64,000 nucleotides of DNA, taken from NCBI RefSeq assembly GCF_014836775.1, contig NZ_JACSQD010000004.1, positions 1 through 64,000 on the forward strand, given 5' to 3'. How positions within the stretch are numbered: the stretch's first letter is position 1; every line of letters begins with the position of its first letter. Below are positions 15,362 to 22,890 of the stretch, in pieces. The stretch comes from Arthrobacter gallicola. GTDB taxonomy: Bacteria > Actinomycetota > Actinomycetes > Actinomycetales > Micrococcaceae. A model generated the notes under the pieces. The model was given only the letters and a program-made list of their open reading frames with translations. It had not been told where the DNA came from and did not search any database. The position numbers and the translations under genes are program-made.

Positions 15362-16923
15362 ATGGAGTCCGGTTCCGCGCCAAACCGGCGCAGTACCGCG
15401 GCCACCGCTTCTTCATGTTCGTCGTCCACGGCTGCGTAGACCCGCAGCCGGTCCTCGAAGTCCAGCTTCCGTACCTCGGAACGGAACACCTCGGTGCGGA
15501 CCCGGCCGGTGTAGACCGTTGTTTCCATCAGTTCCAGTGAGCGGGCGCCCGCCATGAGCAGGGCATCGCGCAGCCCGTCGATCCGGTCGGTGTTCACAAT
15601 TGCGCTGACCAGGTGCCGCGGCGGCGGAACCGCCCCGGCTGTCTGGCGTCCCGGCCCCGCACCCCGGCCGCTGGTGGTTGGACGGGCCGTAATCCCGCCC
15701 AGCGAATACCCAGCCTGCCCCTGCTGCACCCGGTCCAGCGAATCCTGCTCCGGACCGGGTTCGCGCAGTCCGATGGTCCGGCTGATCAGCGCCGCGATGA
15801 GCCAGCTGACCACGAAGGAAAACAGGACCACGCACACGATCGCCACGATCTGGTGCCAGAGAAGGTACCCGCCCCCGCCGGCGAACACGCCGTCGTCGCT
15901 GACCGGGTTGACGGCGCTGTCGGCAAAGAAACCAAGCAAAAAGGACCCGGTCACCCCGCCGACAAAGTGCACGGCAATGACGTCCAGCGCGTCGTCATAG
16001 TGCAGCAGGTGCTTGAGCCGCACGGCGAAGCAGCACACACACCCGGCGATCAGCCCGATGATCAGTGCCGACCCCGTGTTCACGAATCCTGCGCAGGGCG
16101 TGATGGTGGCCAGCCCGGCGACAGCACCGGACACCGCACCAACCAGAGTTGCGTACCCGCTGGTCAGCCGCTCCACAAGCAGCCACGTCAGCATCGCCGC
16201 TCCGCCGGCAACATGCGTGTTCACCAGCGCCTGCGCCGCTATGGCGTTAGCCTGCAGCCCGTCGCCGGCGTTGAACCCGAACCAGCCAAACCACAGAATT
16301 CCCGCGCCCACGAGCATTAACGGCAGATTGTTGGGAGAGGTCTTCAGCTGTGGCCAGCCGCGGCGCCGGCCCACCACGAGCAGGACGGCGACGGCGGCAG
16401 CCCCCGCGGACGCATGCACCACCATGCCTCCGGCCCAGTCCTGGGCACCGAGCTGGGCCAGCCAGCCTTTCGGATGCCAGAGCCAGCGGGCCACCTGCGG
16501 ATACACCAGGATCGAAAAGGCTGTCAGGAACAGCACCCACCCCGCGAACCGCAGCCGCCCCGCCGTCGCGCCCGTGATCAGGGCCGGCGTGATGATCGCG
16601 AACATCATCTGGTAGGCCACGAAGGCGAGCGCGGGAATGGTGACCCCGGCTGCCACGGTGTGGAACTGGGGTGTGTCCACGTTGAGCAGCGCCCAGGCGT
16701 CGAACTCACCGAACACCGAGGTGCCCTTGTTGCTGAAGGCGAGTGTGTATCCCACCAGGACCCAGGTAAGCGTGATGATGCCGAGCGGGATGATGTTCTG
16801 CATCATCATGGTCAGCACGTTCCGCACCGGAACCATGCCGCCGTAGAAGAGCGCCAGCCCGGGTGTCATAAAGAGCACCAGGCCCGCGCAGACCAGGACC
16901 CAGGCGGTATCCGCCGCGTTCAC
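15337..16923 (-). CDS. amt: Ammonium transporter with C-terminal PII-like domain
   Basis: The 528-residue protein is an Amt/Rh ammonium channel with an added regulatory domain. Residues 1 to about 395 hold eleven predicted helices with GGMVPVRNVLTMMMQNI and the twin pore histidines (MVVHASAGAAA and DVIAVHFVGGVTGS). After a Gly/Pro/Arg linker, residues 437-528 align with PII proteins: IVNTDRIDGLRDALL at the first strand and helix, and TEVFRSEV at the T-loop base. Phe480 stands where PII has the modifiable Tyr51, the T-loop is several residues shorter, and the GKIGDGK segment used for ATP binding is missing. The start is GTG after GGGAGG. The domain may gate the channel in cis; this is inference. 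Confidence 0.88.
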   Translation of the reverse strand: MNAADTAWVLVCAGLVLFMTPGLALFYGGMVPVRNVLTMMMQNIIPLGIITLTWVLVGYTLAFSNKGTSVFGEFDAWALLNVDTPQFHTVAAGVTIPALAFVAYQMMFAIITPALITGATAGRLRFAGWVLFLTAFSILVYPQVARWLWHPKGWLAQLGAQDWAGGMVVHASAGAAAVAVLLVVGRRRGWPQLKTSPNNLPLMLVGAGILWFGWFGFNAGDGLQANAIAAQALVNTHVAGGAAMLTWLLVERLTSGYATLVGAVSGAVAGLATITPCAGFVNTGSALIIGLIAGCVCCFAVRLKHLLHYDDALDVIAVHFVGGVTGSFLLGFFADSAVNPVSDDGVFAGGGGYLLWHQIVAIVCVVLFSFVVSWLIAALISRTIGLREPGPEQDSLDRVQQGQAGYSLGGITARPTTSGRGAGPGRQTAGAVPPPRHLVSAIVNTDRIDGLRDALLMAGARSLELMETTVYTGRVRTEVFRSEVRKLDFEDRLRVYAAVDDEHEEAVAAVLRRFGAEPDSIHRLEISP

Positions 16924-17196
16924 CGCATGCCTCCCGTGGCCCGGCCGGCCGAACGACTCACGGTGGAGTGCACTGCTTCCGTTCCGGTGTTATGTCCGGA
17001 GACTACTGCCTGAACTGTCTTTGGGAAGTTCTTCAGAAGTTTACTGCCGCCTGCCAGGGGTGCACGCATCTGGTCCCCGCTTCCAACTCGTACCGCATGA
17101 GTGGTGGGCCGCCGGATCCCATAGACGTGTCGGGGTATCCCGGCTAAACGAGTTTACGTGCGCGGCACCGGGCAATAGAAGGCAAAAGGACACAAC
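16924..17196. other. Intergenic region upstream of amt
   Basis: This 270-base stretch lies between the amt start and the formaldehyde dehydrogenase terminator. It must hold the amt promoter on the minus strand. I see no convincing GlnR or AmtR box, no RNA gene and no supported ORF in it. Confidence 0.5.
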
Positions 17197-17243
17197 CGGG
17201 GCACCGGAGGCCGACACGGTTCAGTGCCGGCTCCGATGCCCCG
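17197..17243 (-). terminator. Terminator after formaldehyde dehydrogenase
   Basis: A long imperfect stem (from CGGGGCA at 17197 to TGCCCCG ending at 17243) lies 24 bases past the stop codon. On the minus strand it is followed by a T-rich stretch that includes TCCTTTT. Confidence 0.7.
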
Positions 17244-17266
17244 ATATGCCCTGGCGACGGCTGCCG

Positions 17267-18493
17267 CTAGTTGGCGTTCGCCCCCGTCACACCGTGCGGG
17301 TCAATCACGTACTTGCGGGCTGCACCTGAATCGAACTCCCGGTACGCTTCCGGTGCTGCGTCCAGGTTGATGGCGGTGGCATTGACGGCCTTGGCGATCT
17401 GCACCTTGTCATTGAGGATGGCCATCATCAGGTCCCGGTTGTACTTCATCACCGGACACTGTCCGGTGGTGAAGGACAGGGACTTCGCCCAGCCGGTGCC
17501 AAGGCTCAGCGAGAGGGATCCGACCTTGGCTGCTTCATCCACCCCACCGGGATCTCCCGTGACGTACAGGCCCGGGATGCCCAGGGCGCCGCCCGCCGCG
17601 GTGACGTCCATGAGCGAGTTGAGCACGGTTGCCGGAGCTTCGGTTCCCGAGCCGTGCCCATGGCCGCGGGCTTCGAAGCCCACAGCGTCCACACCACAGT
17701 CCACTTCGGGAACACCAAGCAGCTGCTCGATCTGGTCCTTGGGATCGCCTTTGGAGATGTCCACCGTCTCGCAGCCGAAGCTGCGGGCCTGCGCAAGCCG
17801 GTCCTCGTTAAGGTCGCCGACAATAACGACGGCGGCTCCGAGCAGCTGGGCCCCGGCCGCCGCTGCCAGGCCCACGGGACCGGCGCCGGCAATGTAAACC
17901 GTGGAACCGGTGCGTACACCGGCAGTGATGGCACCGTGATAACCCGTGGGGAAAATGTCGGAGAGCATGGTCAGGTCCATGATCTTCTCCATGGCCTGGT
18001 CCTTGTCCGGGAACTTCAGCAGGTTCCAGTCGGCGTACGGCACCAGCGCGTACTCGGCCTGTCCGCCGACCCATCCACCCATGTCCACGTAGCCATAGGC
18101 GCTGCCCGGCCGGTCCGGATTAACGTTCAGGCAGACCCCGGTCTTACGCTCCTTGCAGTTTTTGCACCGGCCGCAGGAAATGTTGAAGGGCACGGAGACC
18201 AGATCGCCTACCTTGATGAACTCCACTCCGGGCCCGGTCTCTACGACCTCCCCGGTGATCTCATGCCCAAGAATCAGGTTAGGCGGCGCGGTGGTCCGGC
18301 CGCGGACCATGTGCTGGTCCGACCCGCAGATGTTGGTGGTTACTACTTTCAGGATGGCAGCGTGGGGCAGTTTCCGTCCCACGTTGGCCGGATTCACACC
18401 CGGACCGTCCTTGAGTTCAAAAGTGGGATAGTCGATGTCCTGGACTTCCACGACGCCGGGTTCGATATATGCAATTGCTCGATTGCCGCTCAT
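17267..18493 (-). CDS. fdhA: Glutathione-independent formaldehyde dehydrogenase, zinc-dependent
   Basis: The 408-residue medium-chain dehydrogenase oxidises formaldehyde to formate with tightly bound NAD, like Pseudomonas putida FdhA (about 400 residues). Catalytic zinc ligands are in NICGSDQHMV and LILGHEITGEV; structural zinc cysteines in CGRCKNCKERKTGVC; the Rossmann loop is GAGPVGLAAAAG. The ORF is open for another 130 codons upstream, but that part runs through an intergenic repeat, so I take the ATG at 18493, preceded by GAGGAAG. It is a single gene with its own terminator. It may detoxify formaldehyde from demethylation reactions. Confidence 0.93.
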   Translation of the reverse strand: MSGNRAIAYIEPGVVEVQDIDYPTFELKDGPGVNPANVGRKLPHAAILKVVTTNICGSDQHMVRGRTTAPPNLILGHEITGEVVETGPGVEFIKVGDLVSVPFNISCGRCKNCKERKTGVCLNVNPDRPGSAYGYVDMGGWVGGQAEYALVPYADWNLLKFPDKDQAMEKIMDLTMLSDIFPTGYHGAITAGVRTGSTVYIAGAGPVGLAAAAGAQLLGAAVVIVGDLNEDRLAQARSFGCETVDISKGDPKDQIEQLLGVPEVDCGVDAVGFEARGHGHGSGTEAPATVLNSLMDVTAAGGALGIPGLYVTGDPGGVDEAAKVGSLSLSLGTGWAKSLSFTTGQCPVMKYNRDLMMAILNDKVQIAKAVNATAINLDAAPEAYREFDSGAARKYVIDPHGVTGANAN

Positions 18494-18643
18494 GTATCTT
18501 CCTCGCCTTGTTACCTGGGTCTTCGTTGACTGGTTACGTCCGGGCAGGCAGCCGGAGGCAGCCTGCTCCCCCGGGAGCTCAGAGCCTACAGCGGAAGCCA
18601 GTGCACGGCTAGGACCAAAAACTTCCGGGCACCCCCACTGCCC

Positions 18644-18712
18644 GGCGTTCCGTGGGTTTTTTTCGTGGGATCTGTTCCAGGGGATTTGTTCCAGGGGCGG
18701 CGTTCCGTGGGT
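18644..18712. repeat. Short direct repeats upstream of fdhA
   Basis: GGCGTTCCGTGGGT occurs at 18644-18657 and 18699-18712, with TGTTCCAGGGG twice and ATTCCAGGGGCGG in and just after the interval. The run suggests local duplication within a repeat-prone intergenic region. Confidence 0.65.
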
Positions 18713-18751
18713 ATTCCAGGGGCGGTATTCCATGTTGGCTACCGGCCGCCA

Positions 18752-18922
18752 CGACACGGGTTCCCACTCTTTGTCACCTGGTGTGGCTGGAGTGACCTCA
18801 TCTGCCACAGCACACAACACAGAGTGGGAACGTGTGTCGGCCAACGCCCGATGTTCCCACTCAGTGTTACGGGAGTGACCCAAGAGAGCCCACCAGCAAC
18901 AGGGGCAACATTCAGTGGGAAC
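18752..18922. repeat. Two tandem inverted-repeat elements built on GTTCCCACTC
   Basis: The decamer GTTCCCACTC appears at 18760-18769 (plus), 18822-18831 (minus), 18853-18862 (plus) and, as CAGTGGGAAC, at 18913-18922 (minus). The first pair closes a long imperfect stem-loop that includes CACCTGGTGTGGCTGG against CTGCCACAGCACAC; the second pair closes a smaller one (GTTCCCACTCAGTGTT against AACATTCAGTGGGAAC). The layout is like a BIME or a small non-autonomous element. It explains the misleading open frames in this gap. Confidence 0.7.
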
Positions 18923-18967
18923 GGCGGCCGTCGGAGCCGCCCGGATCGGACTGGCTTAACGCAAAAA

Positions 18968-18999
18968 CGGGGAGCCCTCCGGTGTGGAGGAGCTCCCCG
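18968..18999 (-). terminator. Terminator after thioredoxin
   Basis: CGGGGAGC..CTCC loop GGAG..GCTCCCCG forms a strong stem 31 bases beyond the stop; on the minus strand it is followed at once by GTTTTTGC. Confidence 0.8.
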
Positions 19000-19029
19000 C
19001 CGTCAAAAGGCCGGGTTGAAGGGCCGGCG

Positions 19030-19428
19030 TTAGTTAACCTGACCGTCCTGGCCGGCAGCGGCCTGGCCCTTTTCCTGGGCAGCGATCTGCTCGTGCACAG
19101 CCTTCATGTCCAGGCCCTTAACGGCCTCGACCAGTTCGCTGAACTGGTTGGCGTTGAGGGCGCCGGGCTGGGAGAAGACCAGGACCTTCTCACGGAAGGC
19201 CATCAGTGTGGGGATCGAGGTGATTCCTGCGGCAGCGGCGAGCCCCTGCTCGGCTTCGGTGTCCACCTTCGCGAAGGTGATGTCCTCATGCTGCTGCGAG
19301 ACGGCGTCGTAAACCGGTGCGAACTGCTTGCACGGACCGCACCAGTCAGCCCAGAAGTCAACGAACACGATGTCGTTGTCCTCGATGGTCTCAGGGAACG
19401 TTGCCTCGGTGATGTCAATAGTTGCCAT
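19030..19428 (-). CDS. Thioredoxin-family protein
   Basis: The 132-residue cytoplasmic protein has the thioredoxin fold and the redox motif WCGPC at residues 29-33, followed by the cis-proline in SIPTLM. It is about 25 residues longer than E. coli thioredoxin 1, with a Gln/Ala-rich tail. The start is the ATG at 19428 after GGAG; an open frame upstream adds 13 residues with no support. It probably keeps cytoplasmic thiols reduced and could reduce the Bcp peroxiredoxin. It stands alone with its own terminator. Confidence 0.92.
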   Translation of the reverse strand: MATIDITEATFPETIEDNDIVFVDFWADWCGPCKQFAPVYDAVSQQHEDITFAKVDTEAEQGLAAAAGITSIPTLMAFREKVLVFSQPGALNANQFSELVEAVKGLDMKAVHEQIAAQEKGQAAAGQDGQVN

Positions 19429-19494
19429 AGCTCCAACGCTATCGGTCCCCCGCTGGGATGTCTGCAATTGTTCGCTCAGCGGTGAAGGTCCCGG

Positions 19495-19941
19495 TTAGCC
19501 CACGGAGGAAAAACCCATGCGGGTCACTTTCGCGATGACGGGCAGCGCCTGGCGCAGCTTGTCCCGTTCGGATTCAGCCAACTGGGCAAGCAGGCCGGCC
19601 ATCAGGGAAGCGCGCCGGGCGGTCTCCACCACGAGTTTTTGCTCTCCGTCGGGGGTGAGAGTCACCCGGACTCCTCTGGAATCGTCCGGGTCCGGAGTGC
19701 GCCGAACCAGTCCGGCATGTTCCAGCCGGATGATCTGCTCGGTGGCGCTCGGTACTTTGACACCGAGGTTGCGCGCGATGTCGCTGACCCGCATCCCGTC
19801 CCCGGAAACCATCCGCAGGGTAACCAGCTGGTTGCTGGTGAGACCGAACTCCGTGTCCATGTGGCGCACAAGGAAGACGGCTTCGCGCAGTGCTTCCCGG
19901 AATTCTTCCGCCAGGGGATCCAGTGCCGTGTCCTCATTCAT
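19495..19941 (-). CDS. MarR-family transcriptional regulator
   Basis: The 148-residue protein has the MarR winged-helix core: LTSNQLVTLRMVSGDGMRVSDIARNLGV, then the recognition helix VPSATEQIIRLEHAGLV and the wing RTPDPDDSRGVRVTLTPDG. No ribosome site precedes the ATG, but TAGTCT lies eight bases upstream on the minus strand, so the mRNA may be leaderless. A palindrome/direct repeat (GACTAG-CCTGT-CTAGCC, 19951-19967) overlaps that promoter and is a natural autoregulatory operator. Its target genes and ligand are unknown; the thioredoxin gene downstream is a candidate. Confidence 0.9.
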   Translation of the reverse strand: MNEDTALDPLAEEFREALREAVFLVRHMDTEFGLTSNQLVTLRMVSGDGMRVSDIARNLGVKVPSATEQIIRLEHAGLVRRTPDPDDSRGVRVTLTPDGEQKLVVETARRASLMAGLLAQLAESERDKLRQALPVIAKVTRMGFSSVG

Positions 19942-19950
19942 GCTTAGGAA

Positions 19951-19967
19951 GACTAGCCTGTCTAGCC
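19951..19967. promoter_or_regulatory. Candidate MarR operator
   Basis: GACTAGCCTGTCTAGCC, ten bases upstream of the MarR start codon, combines two CTAG cores five bases apart with a direct repeat of GGCTAG on the minus strand. It overlaps the likely -10 element. Confidence 0.4.
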
Positions 19968-20018
19968 AACGCAGGCGCCGGGACGTGCCCAGACCGAACC
20001 TTTTTCCAGCAAAATTCT

Positions 20019-20055
20019 GCCCGCGCGGGACGTATCCTCCTCGTCCCGCGCGGGC
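20019..20055 (-). terminator. Terminator of the rhamnoside-utilisation operon
   Basis: A perfect 14-bp stem (20019-20032 with 20042-20055) lies 21 bases after the rhamnosidase stop. On the minus strand it is followed by AGAATTTTGC. Confidence 0.8.
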
Positions 20056-20076
20056 AACTGCAGGGATGCAGTGCGC

Positions 20077-22890
20077 CTAACCCTCACCTGCGGTCTGCAA
20101 ATGCCCGGCCGCCGGGTCGTCAGCTGCAAGCGCACCCAGAGCGGCGGCAATCCGGCCAGACGCGTCGGGAGGAAGTGCCCACAGCTGCGCGGCGAGAGGA
20201 CTCCGGGCCGACCAGTCATTGCGGACCCGGAAGAGTCGACCCACCTCCCCATAGGCACCGGCTGCACCAACAACGGCTCGATACGCCTGCTCGTCCTCAA
20301 CGATGTCCCGGGCAGGCGAAAACAGGGATATCGTTCCCCCGCTCGGTCGTGGTGCACGGGTATGGGAAGGCCTCCTCCACTCGTGCCGGCCAGGTCCTGC
20401 CATCATCTCCGCACCGCCTGGCAGATTCACAACGGCTCGTGAGTGCGCCGGCACGTCGAGGAGATAGACAATGTCATTCCCCTCCCGCCGCCAGCCTCCG
20501 GCCACGCTCCCCGAGGGAGTTTCAAGTCTCACGCGTGCATGGTCCAGGCTGTGGAACGGCACCGGCGCGAACGTGATCTCCGCGTATCCCGGCCGGCGTG
20601 CCGCGACGCCGGCCAGACGGCGGTACATCCAGCTCACAACAGCACCGAAGGCATAGTGATTGAAGGACGTCATCTCGCCGGGGTTGATGGAACCGTCTTC
20701 CAACAGAGAGTCCCACCGTTCCCACACTGTGGTTGCGCCCTGGGTCACCGGGTAGAGCCACGAAGGATTCTCCGTCTGCATCATAAGCGCCTCGGCGACC
20801 TCGGGCCGGCCCTCGTCGACGAGCGCATCGAGCAGGTGAGGGGTTCCAAGGAAGCCAGTGCCAATGTGGTAACCGTCTCGCCGGATGCATTCCACGAGGC
20901 GGTCCACTGCAGCGCGGCGCATTTCGGAGTCATCCAGCAGACCGAATCGAAGGGCGAGGACATAAGCCGTCGGGGCATCCGAGAGCATGCGCCCATCAGG
21001 CGTCACATATGCGCGGACAAAAGCATCCCGGAGGCGGCTCGCATCTGCCCGCCATCTGCTCGCCTCGTCCGTCTTGCCAAGCTCTTCCGCAGCGGCTGCG
21101 AGCAGGCAGAGTGACCGGTAGCGGTAGGCGTTGGCGACGAGGTCGCGGTCAGCGCGGGCAGCCCCGGCAGCGTCCGGCGGTGCGGTCGGATCGAGCCAGT
21201 CGCCGAACTGCGTTGACCCTTCCCATAGGACACTGTTACCTGCGGCACCGTGAAGTACTTCCACCCACGTACGCATGCTGTCGTATCGGCGTGACAACAC
21301 CTCGACGTCGGCGCTGGCCCACCAGGCTGCGCTGGGTACGAGCGTTGCTGCGTCGCCCCACCCTGCCGCGGGTCCGGGCGGGAACCCCATAACGTCCGGA
21401 ACGACGAAGGGAACAATACCGCCGTGGCGCTGCTGCTCGATCTCCAGATCGTCGAGCCAGCTGGAGAGAAACGCTGCCGCGTCGAAGAGGGTCAGTGCAG
21501 TTGGCGCGAAGACGGCAACGTCTCCCGTCCACCCCATCCGCTCGTCCCGCTGCGGACAGTCGGTGGGGATGCTGAGAAAGTTTGACCGTGTGCTCCAGAC
21601 GACGTTCTCGTGCAGCCTGTTGAGAAGCGGATCCGAGGAGTCAAACCAGCCGGTTCGCCGCATGTCACTGCTCAGCACCACCGCCTCAATCGCGCCTTCT
21701 TCGAACTCGCCGGGCCAGCCGGTCACCTCCGCATAGCGGAATCCATGGAAGGTACCAAACGGTTCAAATGTCTCCTCACCGTTGCCGGCTAGGACGAATC
21801 GGTCATGGGCTTCGGCTCGGCGCAAGGGGCGAACGGCAAGTTCATCCCCCTCGAGAACCTCCGCGTGACGTACGGAAATTTCATGACCGGCATTGCCTGC
21901 CACCTTCAGTCGAAGGCGGCCGGCAAAGTTCTGGCCAAAGTCGAGGAGAAGCGTGCCGCGGGCAGTCCGCCGAACATCAACAGGCCGTCTCACCTCAACT
22001 TCCCGCACAGGCTCGCTGATGCGCGTAACCACGCGGGGTGCAGGGCAGTGCACCTCTGCAGCTGCCCACCCTTCCTCGACGCGCGACCACTGACGGTTCC
22101 GTCTCGCATCGATGGTCTCGCCGGCGTAGAGACCAGAAGACGTGATCGCGCCGTCTCCGCGCACATCCCAATCGCGGCCGGTCGCGACGGCCTCAATTCT
22201 GCCGCTGGTGTAGGTGATCACGAGTTGAGCCGCGATCAAAGGCTGTTCCCCGTAGACACGACGAGCGTCACCATCGAATCCGTACTCCTCGGTATACCAA
22301 GCGCCGGTGGCTTCCAAGGTCAACACCACCCGATCACCCTGTACCCGGTCTGTGACGTCGATGGCGTCCAACAGCATCCGTTCCTGGTAGGACGTCCATC
22401 CCGGTGCCAGGACCGCGTCTCCCACCGGCGCGTCGTCGAGGAACGCCCGCACGGCACCCAGCCCCGAAACGTACAGTGTTGCTGCCGCCACCTCTTCGTC
22501 CACGGAAACAACCCGCCGCGCAATGAACGGCTGGGCAGTCCGACCGGGGTTGGGCAGCCCCACAAGGGCGGCGTCCCACGTCGCTGGAGCGCCGAGGGAA
22601 ATCAGCCTCTCTTCCGACCAAGGAGTCCACTCCCCGGCGATGTCCTGGACCCTCACCGCAACGCGGTACTTCCGCTCGGGCAAAATGTCGGCAAACGGCC
22701 AGGCGACGTGCAGATGATCGGCCCCGGTGTGGACGGCCACGTCTTCCCCATCCAGCCGGATCTCCGCGCCGCGCGCGGTCCAGGCCGCGTCTGCCTCAGC
22801 AACGATCCAGTTCAAGCGGGGCCTCGGAACCGCAACGAACGGACTGTCGCGCCGGCCCTCCGCCCACAGATCTGCTACGTGTGCGCCCAT
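20077..22890 (-). CDS. Alpha-L-rhamnosidase, GH78
   Basis: This protein of about 937 residues removes terminal alpha-L-rhamnose from glycosides. It has the GH78 order: N-terminal beta-sandwich domains, the DFGQNFAGRLRLK motif, and an (alpha/alpha)6 catalytic domain with the acidic cluster DCPQRDERMGWTGD (general acid region) and the later VWERWDS and SFNHYAFGAVVSWMYR motifs. There is no signal peptide, so it acts inside the cell. The start at 22890 overlaps the GH3 stop as TGATG and has GGAAG five bases before it; an ATG four codons earlier is spaced badly from its GGAAGG. It is the last gene of the operon. Confidence 0.93.
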   Translation of the reverse strand: MGAHVADLWAEGRRDSPFVAVPRPRLNWIVAEADAAWTARGAEIRLDGEDVAVHTGADHLHVAWPFADILPERKYRVAVRVQDIAGEWTPWSEERLISLGAPATWDAALVGLPNPGRTAQPFIARRVVSVDEEVAAATLYVSGLGAVRAFLDDAPVGDAVLAPGWTSYQERMLLDAIDVTDRVQGDRVVLTLEATGAWYTEEYGFDGDARRVYGEQPLIAAQLVITYTSGRIEAVATGRDWDVRGDGAITSSGLYAGETIDARRNRQWSRVEEGWAAAEVHCPAPRVVTRISEPVREVEVRRPVDVRRTARGTLLLDFGQNFAGRLRLKVAGNAGHEISVRHAEVLEGDELAVRPLRRAEAHDRFVLAGNGEETFEPFGTFHGFRYAEVTGWPGEFEEGAIEAVVLSSDMRRTGWFDSSDPLLNRLHENVVWSTRSNFLSIPTDCPQRDERMGWTGDVAVFAPTALTLFDAAAFLSSWLDDLEIEQQRHGGIVPFVVPDVMGFPPGPAAGWGDAATLVPSAAWWASADVEVLSRRYDSMRTWVEVLHGAAGNSVLWEGSTQFGDWLDPTAPPDAAGAARADRDLVANAYRYRSLCLLAAAAEELGKTDEASRWRADASRLRDAFVRAYVTPDGRMLSDAPTAYVLALRFGLLDDSEMRRAAVDRLVECIRRDGYHIGTGFLGTPHLLDALVDEGRPEVAEALMMQTENPSWLYPVTQGATTVWERWDSLLEDGSINPGEMTSFNHYAFGAVVSWMYRRLAGVAARRPGYAEITFAPVPFHSLDHARVRLETPSGSVAGGWRREGNDIVYLLDVPAHSRAVVNLPGGAEMMAGPGRHEWRRPSHTRAPRPSGGTISLFSPARDIVEDEQAYRAVVGAAGAYGEVGRLFRVRNDWSARSPLAAQLWALPPDASGRIAAALGALAADDPAAGHLQTAGEG

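Noticed and set aside
18494..18883. N-terminal extension of formaldehyde dehydrogenase by 130 residues
   Set aside because: It translates the intergenic repeat element, lacks family similarity, and a well-placed ribosome site supports the ATG at 18493.
18665..19485. Plus-strand ORFs over the repeat region and thioredoxin gene
   Set aside because: They read through inverted repeats and opposite to a clear thioredoxin gene; no protein motif is seen.
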